A stretch of 64,000 nt of DNA from an uncultured bacterium (GTDB lineage: Bacteria; Desulfobacterota; Binatia; UBA1149; CAITLU01). The stretch lies in the NCBI GenBank assembly GCA_903893315.1, contig CAITLU010000022.1, positions 159,682 to 223,681 of the forward strand. The letters are read 5' to 3'. The notes beneath the pieces were generated by a model, which saw nothing but the letters and a program-made list of their open reading frames with translations, was not told where the DNA came from and ran no database searches. The first letter of the stretch is position 1; every line of letters begins with the position of its first letter. The translations under genes and the position numbers were made by a program. Positions 40,507 to 49,272 of the stretch are shown here, in pieces.

Positions 40507-42030
40507 ATGGGTGATCGCGAAGGAACGGCGGAAAAGAAGGCGCAGGAATCCGTTCTGTACGATGACTGGATGAGCGATAGCGACGCGCTCATGTGGCACA
40601 TCGAGCGTGATCCGTTGTTGCGCTCGACGGCACTGGCAGTGTGGGTGCTCGACCGTGAACCTGATCCCGAGCGCTTTGGTGTAACCATGGCTCGCACGCT
40701 CGCCCAGGTTCCGCGGCTCGGCCAGCGCGTCGTCGAAGATCCTCTCGGTGTGGCTGCGCCGCGCTGGGAGACCGATCCGTTGTTCGAACTCGACTACCAC
40801 GTCAGACGCCTGCGTGTTCCGGGTGAAGGCGGCTTGCGTGAATTGCTCGACTACGCCGAGCCGGTGGGAATGCAGGCCTTCGACAAGGATCGACCGCTTT
40901 GGGAGATGCACTGCGTAGAGGGCCTGCAGGGCGGCCGCTACGGCGTGGTGTTCAAGATCCACCACGCGATGTCCGACGGCGTGGGAATGGTCCGTATGAT
41001 GGAAGGACTGGTTGAACTCTCCGGCGACGAGGGAGAGGCCGAAGCTTCACGGGACGGTTCCAGGAAGGCGCGGAAGAACGGTGCGGATCAAGCGGCGCGC
41101 GATCTGGCGCGCAAACGCGAATCATCACCACACCAGTTCGGCGACAGCGCTCAGGAAGCGCAGGGAGCCGGTGAGATCGCGCATCTGGGCGAAGCGGTGA
41201 TGCACCGCGCCTCCATTGCACTCGAGCGCAGTCGGCGCGCTGCGGCAGCGCTCGGCCGCGGTATCACGCATTTCGCCGGCCATCCTTTGTCCACTGCCGG
41301 CGATCTGGTCGAGACGCTCGAATCTCTCGCGCGGATGGTGCGTCCGGTTTCCGAGCCGATGAGTCCGATCTGGCGGCACCGCTCGCTCGGGCTTCGACTG
41401 GACGTGCTGGAGTTCCCGGTCGCGGATCTCAAGCGCGCCAGGGAAACCGTCGGCGGTACCATGAACGACATCTTCGTCGCGGCGGTGGCCGGAGGACTCT
41501 CGCGCTATCACGTTGCGGTCGGTCGGCCAGCCAGGTCTCTGCGCATGACGATGCCGATCAACATCCGTCGCGGGGAGAAAGGCTCTCACGCCGGCAACCA
41601 GTTCGTGCCAGCCCGTTTCGGCGTGCCTATGGACATCCTGGATCCGCGCGAGCGGGTGCGAGCGGTTCACGCGATCGTACGGGGCCAGCGCGAAGAACCG
41701 GCCCTCGGCTTCATCGAGGAAATTTCGGCGGCCATCAACGTTCTCGGCGAGGCCGCCTCCACGCGCGTGACAGGCGCGATGATGAAGGCCGTCGACTTCG
41801 TCACCAGCGACGTGACCGGCCCGGGTTTCCCGGTATTCATGAGTGGTGCGCGAATAGAGAGGATGTTTCCCTTCGGACCAACCGCGGGCGCGGCCGTCAA
41901 CGTCACACTGTTCAGCTATGACGGGATCGCGCACGTCGGTATCAGTTCGAACGCCGGAGCGATCGCCGACCGGGTCCTGCTGCGGGCTTGTATCGAAGAG
42001 AGCTTTGCCGAAGTGCTCGGGATCTGCTGA
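40507..42030 (+). CDS. Wax ester synthase/diacylglycerol acyltransferase (WS/DGAT) family
   Basis: A 507-residue WS/DGAT protein. The catalytic motif HHAMSDG (about residue 154), LSRYHVAVGRPARSLR, and the C-terminal TSDVTGPGFPVFMSG and FGPTAGAAVNVTLFSYDG segments are family features, along with the N-terminal SDALMWHIE. Members join acyl-CoA to a fatty alcohol or diacylglycerol to make storage or envelope lipids. An insert of about 100 residues (acidic and Lys/Arg-rich, residues about 172-260) after the motif is longer than in classical enzymes. ATG at 40507 follows AGGAGGG. Confidence 0.85.
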   Translation: MGDREGTAEKKAQESVLYDDWMSDSDALMWHIERDPLLRSTALAVWVLDREPDPERFGVTMARTLAQVPRLGQRVVEDPLGVAAPRWETDPLFELDYHVRRLRVPGEGGLRELLDYAEPVGMQAFDKDRPLWEMHCVEGLQGGRYGVVFKIHHAMSDGVGMVRMMEGLVELSGDEGEAEASRDGSRKARKNGADQAARDLARKRESSPHQFGDSAQEAQGAGEIAHLGEAVMHRASIALERSRRAAAALGRGITHFAGHPLSTAGDLVETLESLARMVRPVSEPMSPIWRHRSLGLRLDVLEFPVADLKRARETVGGTMNDIFVAAVAGGLSRYHVAVGRPARSLRMTMPINIRRGEKGSHAGNQFVPARFGVPMDILDPRERVRAVHAIVRGQREEPALGFIEEISAAINVLGEAASTRVTGAMMKAVDFVTSDVTGPGFPVFMSGARIERMFPFGPTAGAAVNVTLFSYDGIAHVGISSNAGAIADRVLLRACIEESFAEVLGIC

Positions 42031-42040
42031 GTAGGTCGGG

Positions 42041-43783
42041 ATGCAGCCGAAGCCAGCACAGATAGGACGGTTGACCCGGGCCCGCTTTTCCAAAGCGGTC
42101 CGCCAGTTCGCCGACTCGGAAGTCGGCGGCAAGGCGAAGATGCTGTTCGCGTGGCTGCTGGTGCTGCTTCTGGGCATCAACGCGCTCAACGTGGCGATCA
42201 GCTACGTCGGGCGTAACTTCATGACGGCGATCGCGCATCGCGACATGCCGGAGTTCTGGCGCCAGACGGTGTTCTACGTCGGGGTCTTCGGGGTTTGCAC
42301 TGTCGTCTCGGTGCTCCAGCGCTACACCGAGGAACGCCTTGGCCTGGTGTGGCGCGCGTGGCTGACCCAGCGCCTCGTCACTACTTACCTGGAGCATCCG
42401 ATCTACTACCGATTGACGGACCATATTCTGGAGAACGGGGAGATCGCCAACCCGGACCAGCGTATTACCGAAGACGTAAGGGTGTTCACCACGACGACGT
42501 TGTCGTTCGTGCTGATGGTTCTCAACGGGCTGTTTACGGTGGTGGCCTTCTCCGGGGTGCTGTGGTCGATCAGTCCGTCGTTGTTCGCATTTGCGGTGGT
42601 CTACGCGGTGGTAGGCACCCTGCTGACGATCGCGCTGGGCAGCCGACTGATCGGACTCAACTCCCGGCAACTCGACCAGGAAGCCGACTTCAGGGCCGAA
42701 TTGATCCATGTCCGCGAAAACTCCGAATCGGTGGCTCTGTTGCGTCACGAAAGCCGTCTGAGGGAGCGCATCCTGCGTCCCCTCGGAGAACTGACCGCCA
42801 ATCTTCTGAAAATCATCGGCGTTAATCGCAACCTCGGGTTCTTCACGACGGGTTATAACTACCTCATTCAAATCATTCCGGCTCTGCTGGTAGCGCCGTT
42901 GTTCATCCGGGGTGAGGTCGAGTTCGGCGTCATCACGCAATCGGCGATGGCGTTCTCCGCGCTGCTCGGGGCTTTCTCTCTGATCGTGACGCAGTTTCAG
43001 TCCATAAGTTCGTTCGCGGCGGTGATATCGCGGCTCGGCGCGTTGGCCGAAGCCGCCGAGCAGGCGCAGGCGCCGTCGGCGATCGACATTCGTCACGGGG
43101 GAAACAAGATCGAGTACCAGCACCTGACGCTGGCGTCGCGACGTGACCGCCGCGTTCTGATCAGCGACCTTACGCTGACGATCGAGTGTGGGACGCGTGT
43201 CCTGGTGATCGGACCGGAAGAACCAAAAGTCGCACTGTTTCGCGTGACCGCGGGAATCTGGGATTCGGGAAACGGCGGCGTTGCGCGCCCGAACGCGGCT
43301 TCGATCTTCTTTCTTGCCGAGAGGCCTTACGTGCCGCCCGGCACGCTTCGTGAATTTCTGGTCCCAGCGGGCCGCAACCCGATGCTTTCGGCTTCGCGAA
43401 TCAATGCTGCGCTGGAGGCGGTCGGTGCCGCCGCGATTTCCGCTCGCGCCGGCGGGCTTGGTGTCGAGCGCCACTGGGACGACTTGCTGTCGCTCGGCGA
43501 GCAGCAACTGCTCAGCTTCGCGCGTGTGGTGCTGGCGGTCCCGTGTTTCGCGATCCTCGACCGCGTGGGGACGGCATTGACGCCCGTGCAGGTGGAGCAA
43601 CTCCTGACGGTTCTAAACCTGCATTCGATCTCGTACGTGCACTTCGCTGACGAGGAAACCGGAGTGTCGCGCGATCACTACGATGCGGTGCTCGAACTGG
43701 CGGCCGACGGTACCTGGAAGTGGAACCGCACCGGATCCGATCCGGCCACGGCTCCGGCTGCGGCTCAGGCTCCCGCCGTCTGA
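42041..43783 (+). CDS. SbmA/BacA-type ABC exporter with a degenerate ATPase domain
   Basis: A 580-residue protein. The N-terminal membrane domain (about residues 38-330, about six helices) matches the ABC_membrane_2/SbmA-BacA family (RYTEERLGLVWRAWLTQRL, NPDQRITEDVRVF). The C-terminal domain resembles an ABC ATPase but has lost its motor: Walker A is GPEEPKVALF (about residue 391) instead of GxxGxGK[ST], Walker B reads FAILDRVG (about 502) with Arg at the catalytic Glu position, and the H-loop His is displaced. The signature LSLGEQQLL (about 485) is kept. It may run on ion gradient like SbmA, or need a partner. Located 10 bases after the WS/DGAT gene, possibly for lipid transport. Confidence 0.82.
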   Translation: MQPKPAQIGRLTRARFSKAVRQFADSEVGGKAKMLFAWLLVLLLGINALNVAISYVGRNFMTAIAHRDMPEFWRQTVFYVGVFGVCTVVSVLQRYTEERLGLVWRAWLTQRLVTTYLEHPIYYRLTDHILENGEIANPDQRITEDVRVFTTTTLSFVLMVLNGLFTVVAFSGVLWSISPSLFAFAVVYAVVGTLLTIALGSRLIGLNSRQLDQEADFRAELIHVRENSESVALLRHESRLRERILRPLGELTANLLKIIGVNRNLGFFTTGYNYLIQIIPALLVAPLFIRGEVEFGVITQSAMAFSALLGAFSLIVTQFQSISSFAAVISRLGALAEAAEQAQAPSAIDIRHGGNKIEYQHLTLASRRDRRVLISDLTLTIECGTRVLVIGPEEPKVALFRVTAGIWDSGNGGVARPNAASIFFLAERPYVPPGTLREFLVPAGRNPMLSASRINAALEAVGAAAISARAGGLGVERHWDDLLSLGEQQLLSFARVVLAVPCFAILDRVGTALTPVQVEQLLTVLNLHSISYVHFADEETGVSRDHYDAVLELAADGTWKWNRTGSDPATAPAAAQAPAV

Positions 43784-43799
43784 CGGCTGACGCCGCGAC

Positions 43800-44450
43800 C
43801 TACAGCGTGCGGCGCAGAGTCCGTACTCCCGGAGTCTTGTACACGGCCTCGAAGTCGGCGTCGCGTTTTTCGTCCACGACCACATAGCCGACTTTTTCAT
43901 ACGCTTTCTGCGCCGAGTCGTTGCCGATGAAGACTCCGATGTCGGAAACCGTCGCGCCTTTTTTGAGGCCGTGCTCCATGATTTCGAGCATCAGGGTATC
44001 TACGAGCCCGCGGCGGCGGAACTGCGGACGTGTCGCCACGTCTTCTATGATCCACGCTCCGGGCACGTGCTCCGGAGCCACGTTCAGAATCGTCAATGCG
44101 CGTTCGAGAGCCTCGTCGTCCGGCGCTTGACCGGTGGCGGCATCGGCCTCTTCGATGCCGTCGCGCAGCTTCATGCCTCCGTGCTCTTCATCGAAGTAGC
44201 CGGAGAGCGCCGCAGCCGGTTCGCCGTCGACCTCGGCCACTATGAACAGCGGCAGATGCGTCCAGTGCGGCGCCTGCGACGTGGTCAGTGCTTCGAGATA
44301 ACGCAGCAGCTGCGCGTCGGTTCCCGGCCGCAGGAAGTCCCAGAAGCCTTTTGGCAGGTGCGAGCGGAACGCCGTCAGTATCACCCACGCGATGAATCTC
44401 GCGTGTCTCGGCTGCGCTTCGACGATCTTCAAGTTCTTCAGTGTTTGCAC
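43800..44450 (-). CDS. GNAT-family N-acetyltransferase
   Basis: A 216-residue GNAT protein. The acetyl-CoA binding motif A is WIIEDVATRPQFRRRGLVDTLM (the RRRG loop near residue 146), followed by FIGNDSAQKAYEKVGYVV, the Asn and Tyr positions of motif B. The GTG at 44450 is preceded by AGGAG with 5-base spacing and is preferred to the longer low-quality frame start. Substrate unknown. It is convergent with the ABC gene and 104 bases downstream of the glycosidase-like gene's 3' side. Confidence 0.8.
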   Translation of the reverse strand: MQTLKNLKIVEAQPRHARFIAWVILTAFRSHLPKGFWDFLRPGTDAQLLRYLEALTTSQAPHWTHLPLFIVAEVDGEPAAALSGYFDEEHGGMKLRDGIEEADAATGQAPDDEALERALTILNVAPEHVPGAWIIEDVATRPQFRRRGLVDTLMLEIMEHGLKKGATVSDIGVFIGNDSAQKAYEKVGYVVVDEKRDADFEAVYKTPGVRTLRRTL

Positions 44451-44554
44451 GACGACTCCTGTTGCGCATCCCTCAGCGCGAGCGCTTTCGGTAAGCAAGC
44501 GTGCTCTCCATATCCGTGCGCCTGCTCCGTGACCACCACGGCGCCGCGCAAGTA

Positions 44555-47500
44555 CTACGACGCGTCGCCCGAGCAGGCCGGCGGCGGCCTCTGGCAGTGC
44601 AGACGCACCAGCGCCGGACAACAACGGATCGTCACGCCCGCCGGGTCATCGGCCGGAGCTGATGCTCCGGCGACTTCGACGCGTATGATGGCTCCCGGCA
44701 GCGGCGGCCTGAGCACGAACCCGCCGGGCGGAACGTCGATAGTGCCCCACAGCGAAAGCACGACTGTTGTTTCCTGCTCCAGGCGCAGCGTGTAGCAGAG
44801 ATTGCCGTAGTAGGTGGGAAGGTTGTTGGCCGCGACTTCGAAAGCGCCGGCGAGCCACCGCGGGTCGAGACCTGCCGCCAGCACCAGCGAGGCGTCGCTC
44901 TCGCGTTCGAAGACGAAGAGGCTGCGCAGCGCGAGCAGGAACTCGGCGCCGATCCAGGAGTGGGGCAGGTCGCCGATGTGCGCGGGGGTCTTGGGGTCGC
45001 GCCAGACGATCTCCGCCCACGCGTTCCACTGTGCGGGCCGCCTGTCGCCCAAAAAGAAATGCAGCAGGCGCAAGGCTTGGTCGCGCTGTCCCAGACGCAC
45101 CAGGGCGCCGATCAGGCGCAGCTCGTAGGGAGTGTACTGAACCCAGTCGATGCGGCCAGCGCGGCAGGCATCGAAACGCTCGAAGTATCCAGCGAAGGTG
45201 CATTCGAGTCCCGCCTGCGGAAGATGTTCTGGCTCGCCCACCGTAGTGATTGCGGTCGCGATCGCCGAAGGGTCGGTGTCGGCCCATTCTACAGAGGCCG
45301 GAATGTAGGCGACGTTGCGCGCTGCCATGGTGGCGCGAATCGATGCGTACAGAGTTTCGCTGAACGAGTCGCGCAGCGTCGCCAGAGTACGAAAGCTGTC
45401 GTGGTCTTTCAGGACTTCCGCCATCGCGGCGGCATCCTTGAGCCCGCGAAGAGTCCAGAAGTCGTCCCAGTAGGCGTGCACTGGCTGAGCGAGGTAGCCT
45501 TCGTGGCTCACCGACTCGGGCAGCAATCCGTAGCACTGCAACTTCTCCGGAGTCTGGAACTCGGGGCCGAGGCGCCGTTCGCGCAGGGTTTCGATGTAGC
45601 GCGTCGTCGCGAGCATCGCTGGCCACATCCGTTGCAGGAAGTCTGTGTCGCCGGTGAAGCGGAAGTACTCGGCGATCGTGTAGAGGAACTGCCCGTGACT
45701 GTCGTGCTCGGGCAGCGGATCGACTCCGCTGCGATCGACGATCGCCGGAATCGCGCCGTCGGCACTCTGGAAATGCGCGAACCACGAGATGAAGTCGCGC
45801 ACTTCGGCCGCACAGCCTGCGCGCAGCAGCGCCGCGCTCATGGTGGCGGCGTCGCGGATCCAGGTTCTGGCGTAGCGCCGCGGGCCCGGCTGCAACGCAG
45901 CGCCGTCGCGGTTGGCCAGAATGTGTGCGGCTGCGGTCTTGAACGTGTCGCCGAGCGTTTTGGCAGCGCCGGGCAGGCGCAGTTCGACGGTGCCGAGTTT
46001 GTCCCTCCACTGGGCGACGGTGCGTTCGAAGAGCAGCGCGGCCTCGCGTTCGTCTGTCGGCATATCGGCGCGTGCAGCGCGGGCCGGGCCGATGACGCCG
46101 AACGGAACCGCTATGAAGACATCCCGCGCCGTCCCCGGTTCGATATCCAACTCGTAGCGCAGCGCTGCCGCGGCGTATCCGAAGTCGTCTTCCGCATCGC
46201 TTTGCGGCGGAAGCTGCGCGCGCATCAGATACTCGGTGATGGGTCCTTGATGGAAGGTCGCGGCACCGAACCCGTCAACCTGTGAAAGCGAAAAGACTTG
46301 TCGGTCATCGTTGACCAGCACTGCCGCGTTTCGGTAGCGCAGCGTCCTGATCGAACTCGTTCCACCCATCGAACCGTGGGCCTGCCAAGGCGGAACTGCC
46401 TGAAAGGGGCGAAGGGTAATGAACAGCACGACGTGAAGCTGTGCCGCTCCCACGGCTTCGACGCGGTAACGTGCGTACAGCACGGGTTGCTGCGGAGAGC
46501 CGGCGGCGAAGGCGGTGATGCGCAGCCGCAGGTTGGTGGTCTGCCAACACGTTGAGGGAACGGGAAGGTAGCCGTCCTCGAGGGTCTGCGTCACCGAAGC
46601 ATCAGCCCACGTGACGAGAGTGCCGTTGACGTGTACGAAAGGCTCGAGCGAAAAACCGCCCGAGTCGGTTTCGAGCATGCCTTCCTCGTTCAAGAGGCCT
46701 TGGTGAGATCCACCCAACACCGCCACCGGCGACCAATACGTCTGCTCGCCGCGCAGGTACTTCGGGAACGCTCCTTGAGGTTCGCGAAGCGCGACTTCGT
46801 GAAAGAAGGCTTCGACGGAACGTGAGAACTCGCGGGGTTGAACGTCAAGGGCCACTATCCCGAAACCATCCGTGCCTTGCGCCTCGTGCAGGTCCAGGCG
46901 CAGGTAGCGGGATTCGTCGACCGGCAGGAAGATGTAGCTGCGCGCGCTTGCGGCGTCGCTTATCGACCGCGCGATCTTCCACTCGACCGTGTCGTCACTG
47001 GTGCTGATGTCGAAGCGGCGTGCCGCACGCCCGGGTTCCCAATCTATGATCAGTCCGCCGTACTCGCGCCGTGTTGCGAAATCCATGAGGATCCACTGGC
47101 GCCCTTGACCATCGCTTCGCCAGTTCGCTGCGGCGTTGTTCATGCTCGCGGCAGCGCTGCCGTGGATGATCGTGCCCGGCCCGTGATCGGCAGCGGCGCT
47201 CGAGGCGAGCACGGTGGGCGTGGCCAGATAGCTGATGTCGTCGAGGCGAAGGTCGTGGATGCACACGCTGCCTTTGCCGCCCGGCCCGGCGGCAAGCACG
47301 AACTCGATTGCACCGATCGCGGCCGCGCGGCCGCCTCCGGCCGGCCCCCATGCAAACTCTACCTCACTGCTTTGAATGCGCAGCGGCTGCCACTGCTCGG
47401 GCCACGTGAAGGCATCGCGGTGATTCCACCAGACGTTGTGCCCCGCCGGATCGATGAGCTTCATCTCGAATTTGTTGGAAGGCGCCGACCCGCGCACGTC

Positions 47501-47698
47501 GAAGGTGAACGCGTAGTCCTGGGGAAGTGCCAGCGTGCAAAGCCTGCGTGCGACGACGAAGCCGCCGCCGCCGCGAAAATCGAAATCGAGACGCAGCGCT
47601 TTCCCGCGTGGTCCTTGTTCTTGAGAGAGCCGGAGCTCGGCGTGCCCCGAGGCGAAAGTTGACCAACGTGAAAGGTCTGCGAAATCGTCGACGATCAT
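44555..47698 (-). CDS. Six-hairpin glycosidase-like protein with discoidin-type domain
   Basis: A 1047-residue protein without a signal peptide. The N-terminal 150 residues form a CIA30/CBM-like beta-sandwich (MIVDDFADLSRWSTF), followed by an F5/8-type (discoidin) domain around residues 150-290 (ASMNNAAANWRSDGQGRQWILMDF cannot be used in full; SDDTVEWK, YLRLDLHEAQG are visible). Residues about 300-600 are beta-rich and 600-1000 form an alpha/alpha barrel (RTWIRDAATMSAALLRAG, LPEHDSHGQFLYTIAEYFRF, EWADTDPSAIATA), as in GH15/GH63/GH94-like glycosidases. The discoidin domain would bind glycans. Likely target is a polysaccharide; substrate unknown. Divergent from serC. Confidence 0.75.
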   Translation of the reverse strand: MIVDDFADLSRWSTFASGHAELRLSQEQGPRGKALRLDFDFRGGGGFVVARRLCTLALPQDYAFTFDVRGSAPSNKFEMKLIDPAGHNVWWNHRDAFTWPEQWQPLRIQSSEVEFAWGPAGGGRAAAIGAIEFVLAAGPGGKGSVCIHDLRLDDISYLATPTVLASSAAADHGPGTIIHGSAAASMNNAAANWRSDGQGRQWILMDFATRREYGGLIIDWEPGRAARRFDISTSDDTVEWKIARSISDAASARSYIFLPVDESRYLRLDLHEAQGTDGFGIVALDVQPREFSRSVEAFFHEVALREPQGAFPKYLRGEQTYWSPVAVLGGSHQGLLNEEGMLETDSGGFSLEPFVHVNGTLVTWADASVTQTLEDGYLPVPSTCWQTTNLRLRITAFAAGSPQQPVLYARYRVEAVGAAQLHVVLFITLRPFQAVPPWQAHGSMGGTSSIRTLRYRNAAVLVNDDRQVFSLSQVDGFGAATFHQGPITEYLMRAQLPPQSDAEDDFGYAAAALRYELDIEPGTARDVFIAVPFGVIGPARAARADMPTDEREAALLFERTVAQWRDKLGTVELRLPGAAKTLGDTFKTAAAHILANRDGAALQPGPRRYARTWIRDAATMSAALLRAGCAAEVRDFISWFAHFQSADGAIPAIVDRSGVDPLPEHDSHGQFLYTIAEYFRFTGDTDFLQRMWPAMLATTRYIETLRERRLGPEFQTPEKLQCYGLLPESVSHEGYLAQPVHAYWDDFWTLRGLKDAAAMAEVLKDHDSFRTLATLRDSFSETLYASIRATMAARNVAYIPASVEWADTDPSAIATAITTVGEPEHLPQAGLECTFAGYFERFDACRAGRIDWVQYTPYELRLIGALVRLGQRDQALRLLHFFLGDRRPAQWNAWAEIVWRDPKTPAHIGDLPHSWIGAEFLLALRSLFVFERESDASLVLAAGLDPRWLAGAFEVAANNLPTYYGNLCYTLRLEQETTVVLSLWGTIDVPPGGFVLRPPLPGAIIRVEVAGASAPADDPAGVTIRCCPALVRLHCQRPPPACSGDAS

Positions 47699-47859
47699 CG
47701 GAGGCTGTCCCGTGCGTATCCGAAGGCAGCGTAGCGCAGCCTTCGGCCCAGACGTAACCGCCGCTGCCCATGAAGCAGATCGGCGGCGGGCGGCGAAGAT
47801 CTGATTGACCCGACATGGCGACGTGGCATTGGAAGCGTCTGAATCAAGGAGGTTCCTCT

Positions 47860-49002
47860 ATGAAGCCGAGTCACCGTCCCCAGCGTCCCCAGTTTTCTTC
47901 CGGCCCCTGTGCCAAGCGCCCGGGATGGAGTCTCGACGCTCTTTCCGACGCGTTCGTCGGCAGGTCGCATCGGGCCAAGACGGGCAAGGAACGTCTCAAG
48001 GCGGCGATCGATCGCAGCAAGGCGGTGCTGGGCATGCCCGAGGATTATCGCCTGGCCGTCGTTGCCGGTTCCGATACCGGCGCCGTGGAGATGGCTTTGT
48101 GGTCGCTCCTGGGCGCGCGCGGCATCGATATGCTTGCCTGGGAGAGTTTCGGCGAGGGCTGGATCACGGACGTCACCAAGCAACTCAAGCTCGCTCCCCG
48201 CGCGCTGCGCGCCGATTACGGCGAGCTTCCCGATCTCGCCCAGGTCGATTTCGACAACGACGTGGTCTTCACCTGGAACGGAACTACTTCGGGCGTGCGC
48301 GTACCGAACGGCGACTGGATTGCCGCCGACCGTAAGGGACTCGCAATCTGTGACGCCACGTCGGCGGTTTTCGCAATGGACCTTCCGTGGGACAAGCTCG
48401 ATGTCGTCACCTGGTCCTGGCAGAAGGTACTCGGCGGAGAAGGCGCCCACGGTATGCTCGCCCTGTCGCCGCGCGCAGTGGAAAGGCTCGAGAGTTACAC
48501 GCCAACCTGGCCGCTGCCGAAAATTTTCCGCATGACCAAGAAGGGCAAGCTCGACGGCGAACTCTTCGAGGGAGCGACCATCAACACGCCGTCGATGCTG
48601 TGTGTAGAAGACCTGCTCGACGCGTTGACGTGGGCCGAGAAGCTCGGTGGTCTTCGCGCGCTGGTGGCCCGTTCGGAAGCCAATTTGGCGACTGTTACCG
48701 ATTGGGTTGCCAAGACCAATTGGGTGGATTTCCTGGCCCGCGACCCTCGCACCCGTTCCTGCACGTCGATTTGTCTCAAGGTCATCGACCCGTGGTTCGT
48801 TGGTCTGGACGCCGATGCGCGTGCGGCTGCCATCAAGAAAATGGTGTCGTTGCTCGACAAGGAAGGCGTGGCCTACGACATCGCCGGCTATCGCGACGCT
48901 CCTCCGGGGCTGCGTGTGTGGGGCGGTGCTACGGTGGATCGCTCCGACATTGAGGCGTTGCTGCCTTGGCTGGACTGGGCCTTCGCCTCCGTGAAGGGGT
49001 AG
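47860..49002 (+). CDS. serC: Phosphoserine aminotransferase
   Basis: A 380-residue PLP enzyme of the alphaproteobacterial/archaeal SerC type. [20 protein letters not shown] starts the family N-terminus, and the PLP-Lys lies in [15 protein letters not shown] (about residue 188). The Asp-Ala-Thr ([22 protein letters not shown]) is in place. It makes phosphoserine from 3-phosphohydroxypyruvate with glutamate. ATG at 47860 is chosen because of AAGGAGGT, 7 bases upstream; an ATG 15 codons earlier lacks one. A palindromic repeat starts 4 bases after the stop. Confidence 0.92.
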   Translation: MKPSHRPQRPQFSSGPCAKRPGWSLDALSDAFVGRSHRAKTGKERLKAAIDRSKAVLGMPEDYRLAVVAGSDTGAVEMALWSLLGARGIDMLAWESFGEGWITDVTKQLKLAPRALRADYGELPDLAQVDFDNDVVFTWNGTTSGVRVPNGDWIAADRKGLAICDATSAVFAMDLPWDKLDVVTWSWQKVLGGEGAHGMLALSPRAVERLESYTPTWPLPKIFRMTKKGKLDGELFEGATINTPSMLCVEDLLDALTWAEKLGGLRALVARSEANLATVTDWVAKTNWVDFLARDPRTRSCTSICLKVIDPWFVGLDADARAAAIKKMVSLLDKEGVAYDIAGYRDAPPGLRVWGGATVDRSDIEALLPWLDWAFASVKG

Positions 49003-49005
49003 GGG

Positions 49006-49129
49006 CAGTCTGTCCATAAGGGGGCATCTGCGGCGTTGGGCGCCGACTCGGTCGCTGCGGCGTACCTGCCGGTACGCCTCGCTCCCGAATCGTCGCCCGC
49101 CTTGCATCTGACCCCTTCTGAACAGACTG
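49006..49129. repeat. Palindromic miniature repeat, copy 2
   Basis: A 124-base element with near-perfect terminal inverted repeats: CAGTCTGTCCATAAGGGG at the left, and the right end read in reverse is CAGTCTGTTCAGAAGGGG (16 of 18). The interior is also an imperfect palindrome centred on GCGTACC-TGCC-GGTACGC. It starts four bases after the serC stop codon. No coding potential is seen. It is probably a non-autonomous element of REP or MITE kind. Confidence 0.78.
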
Positions 49130-49140
49130 CGTCTTGATGG

Positions 49141-49178
49141 CAGTCTGTCCATAAGGGGGCATCTGCGGCGTTGGGCGC
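49141..49178. repeat. Palindromic repeat, truncated copy 3
   Basis: The first 38 bases of the element (CAGTCTGTCCATAAGGGGGC then ATCTGCGGCGTTGGGCGC) are identical to the left end of copy 2, which ends 11 bases earlier. After that the match stops. So a tandem full-plus-partial arrangement lies between serC and dprA. Confidence 0.75.
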
Positions 49179-49272
49179 GGGGACGTTCGTTTGGGAGCTG
49201 CTTCTTCGGGAATGTCGGGCGAGGTTCATGATGGTTCCGTCATTGACCGCGCCCGATGCTGCGGCGTAGTTC

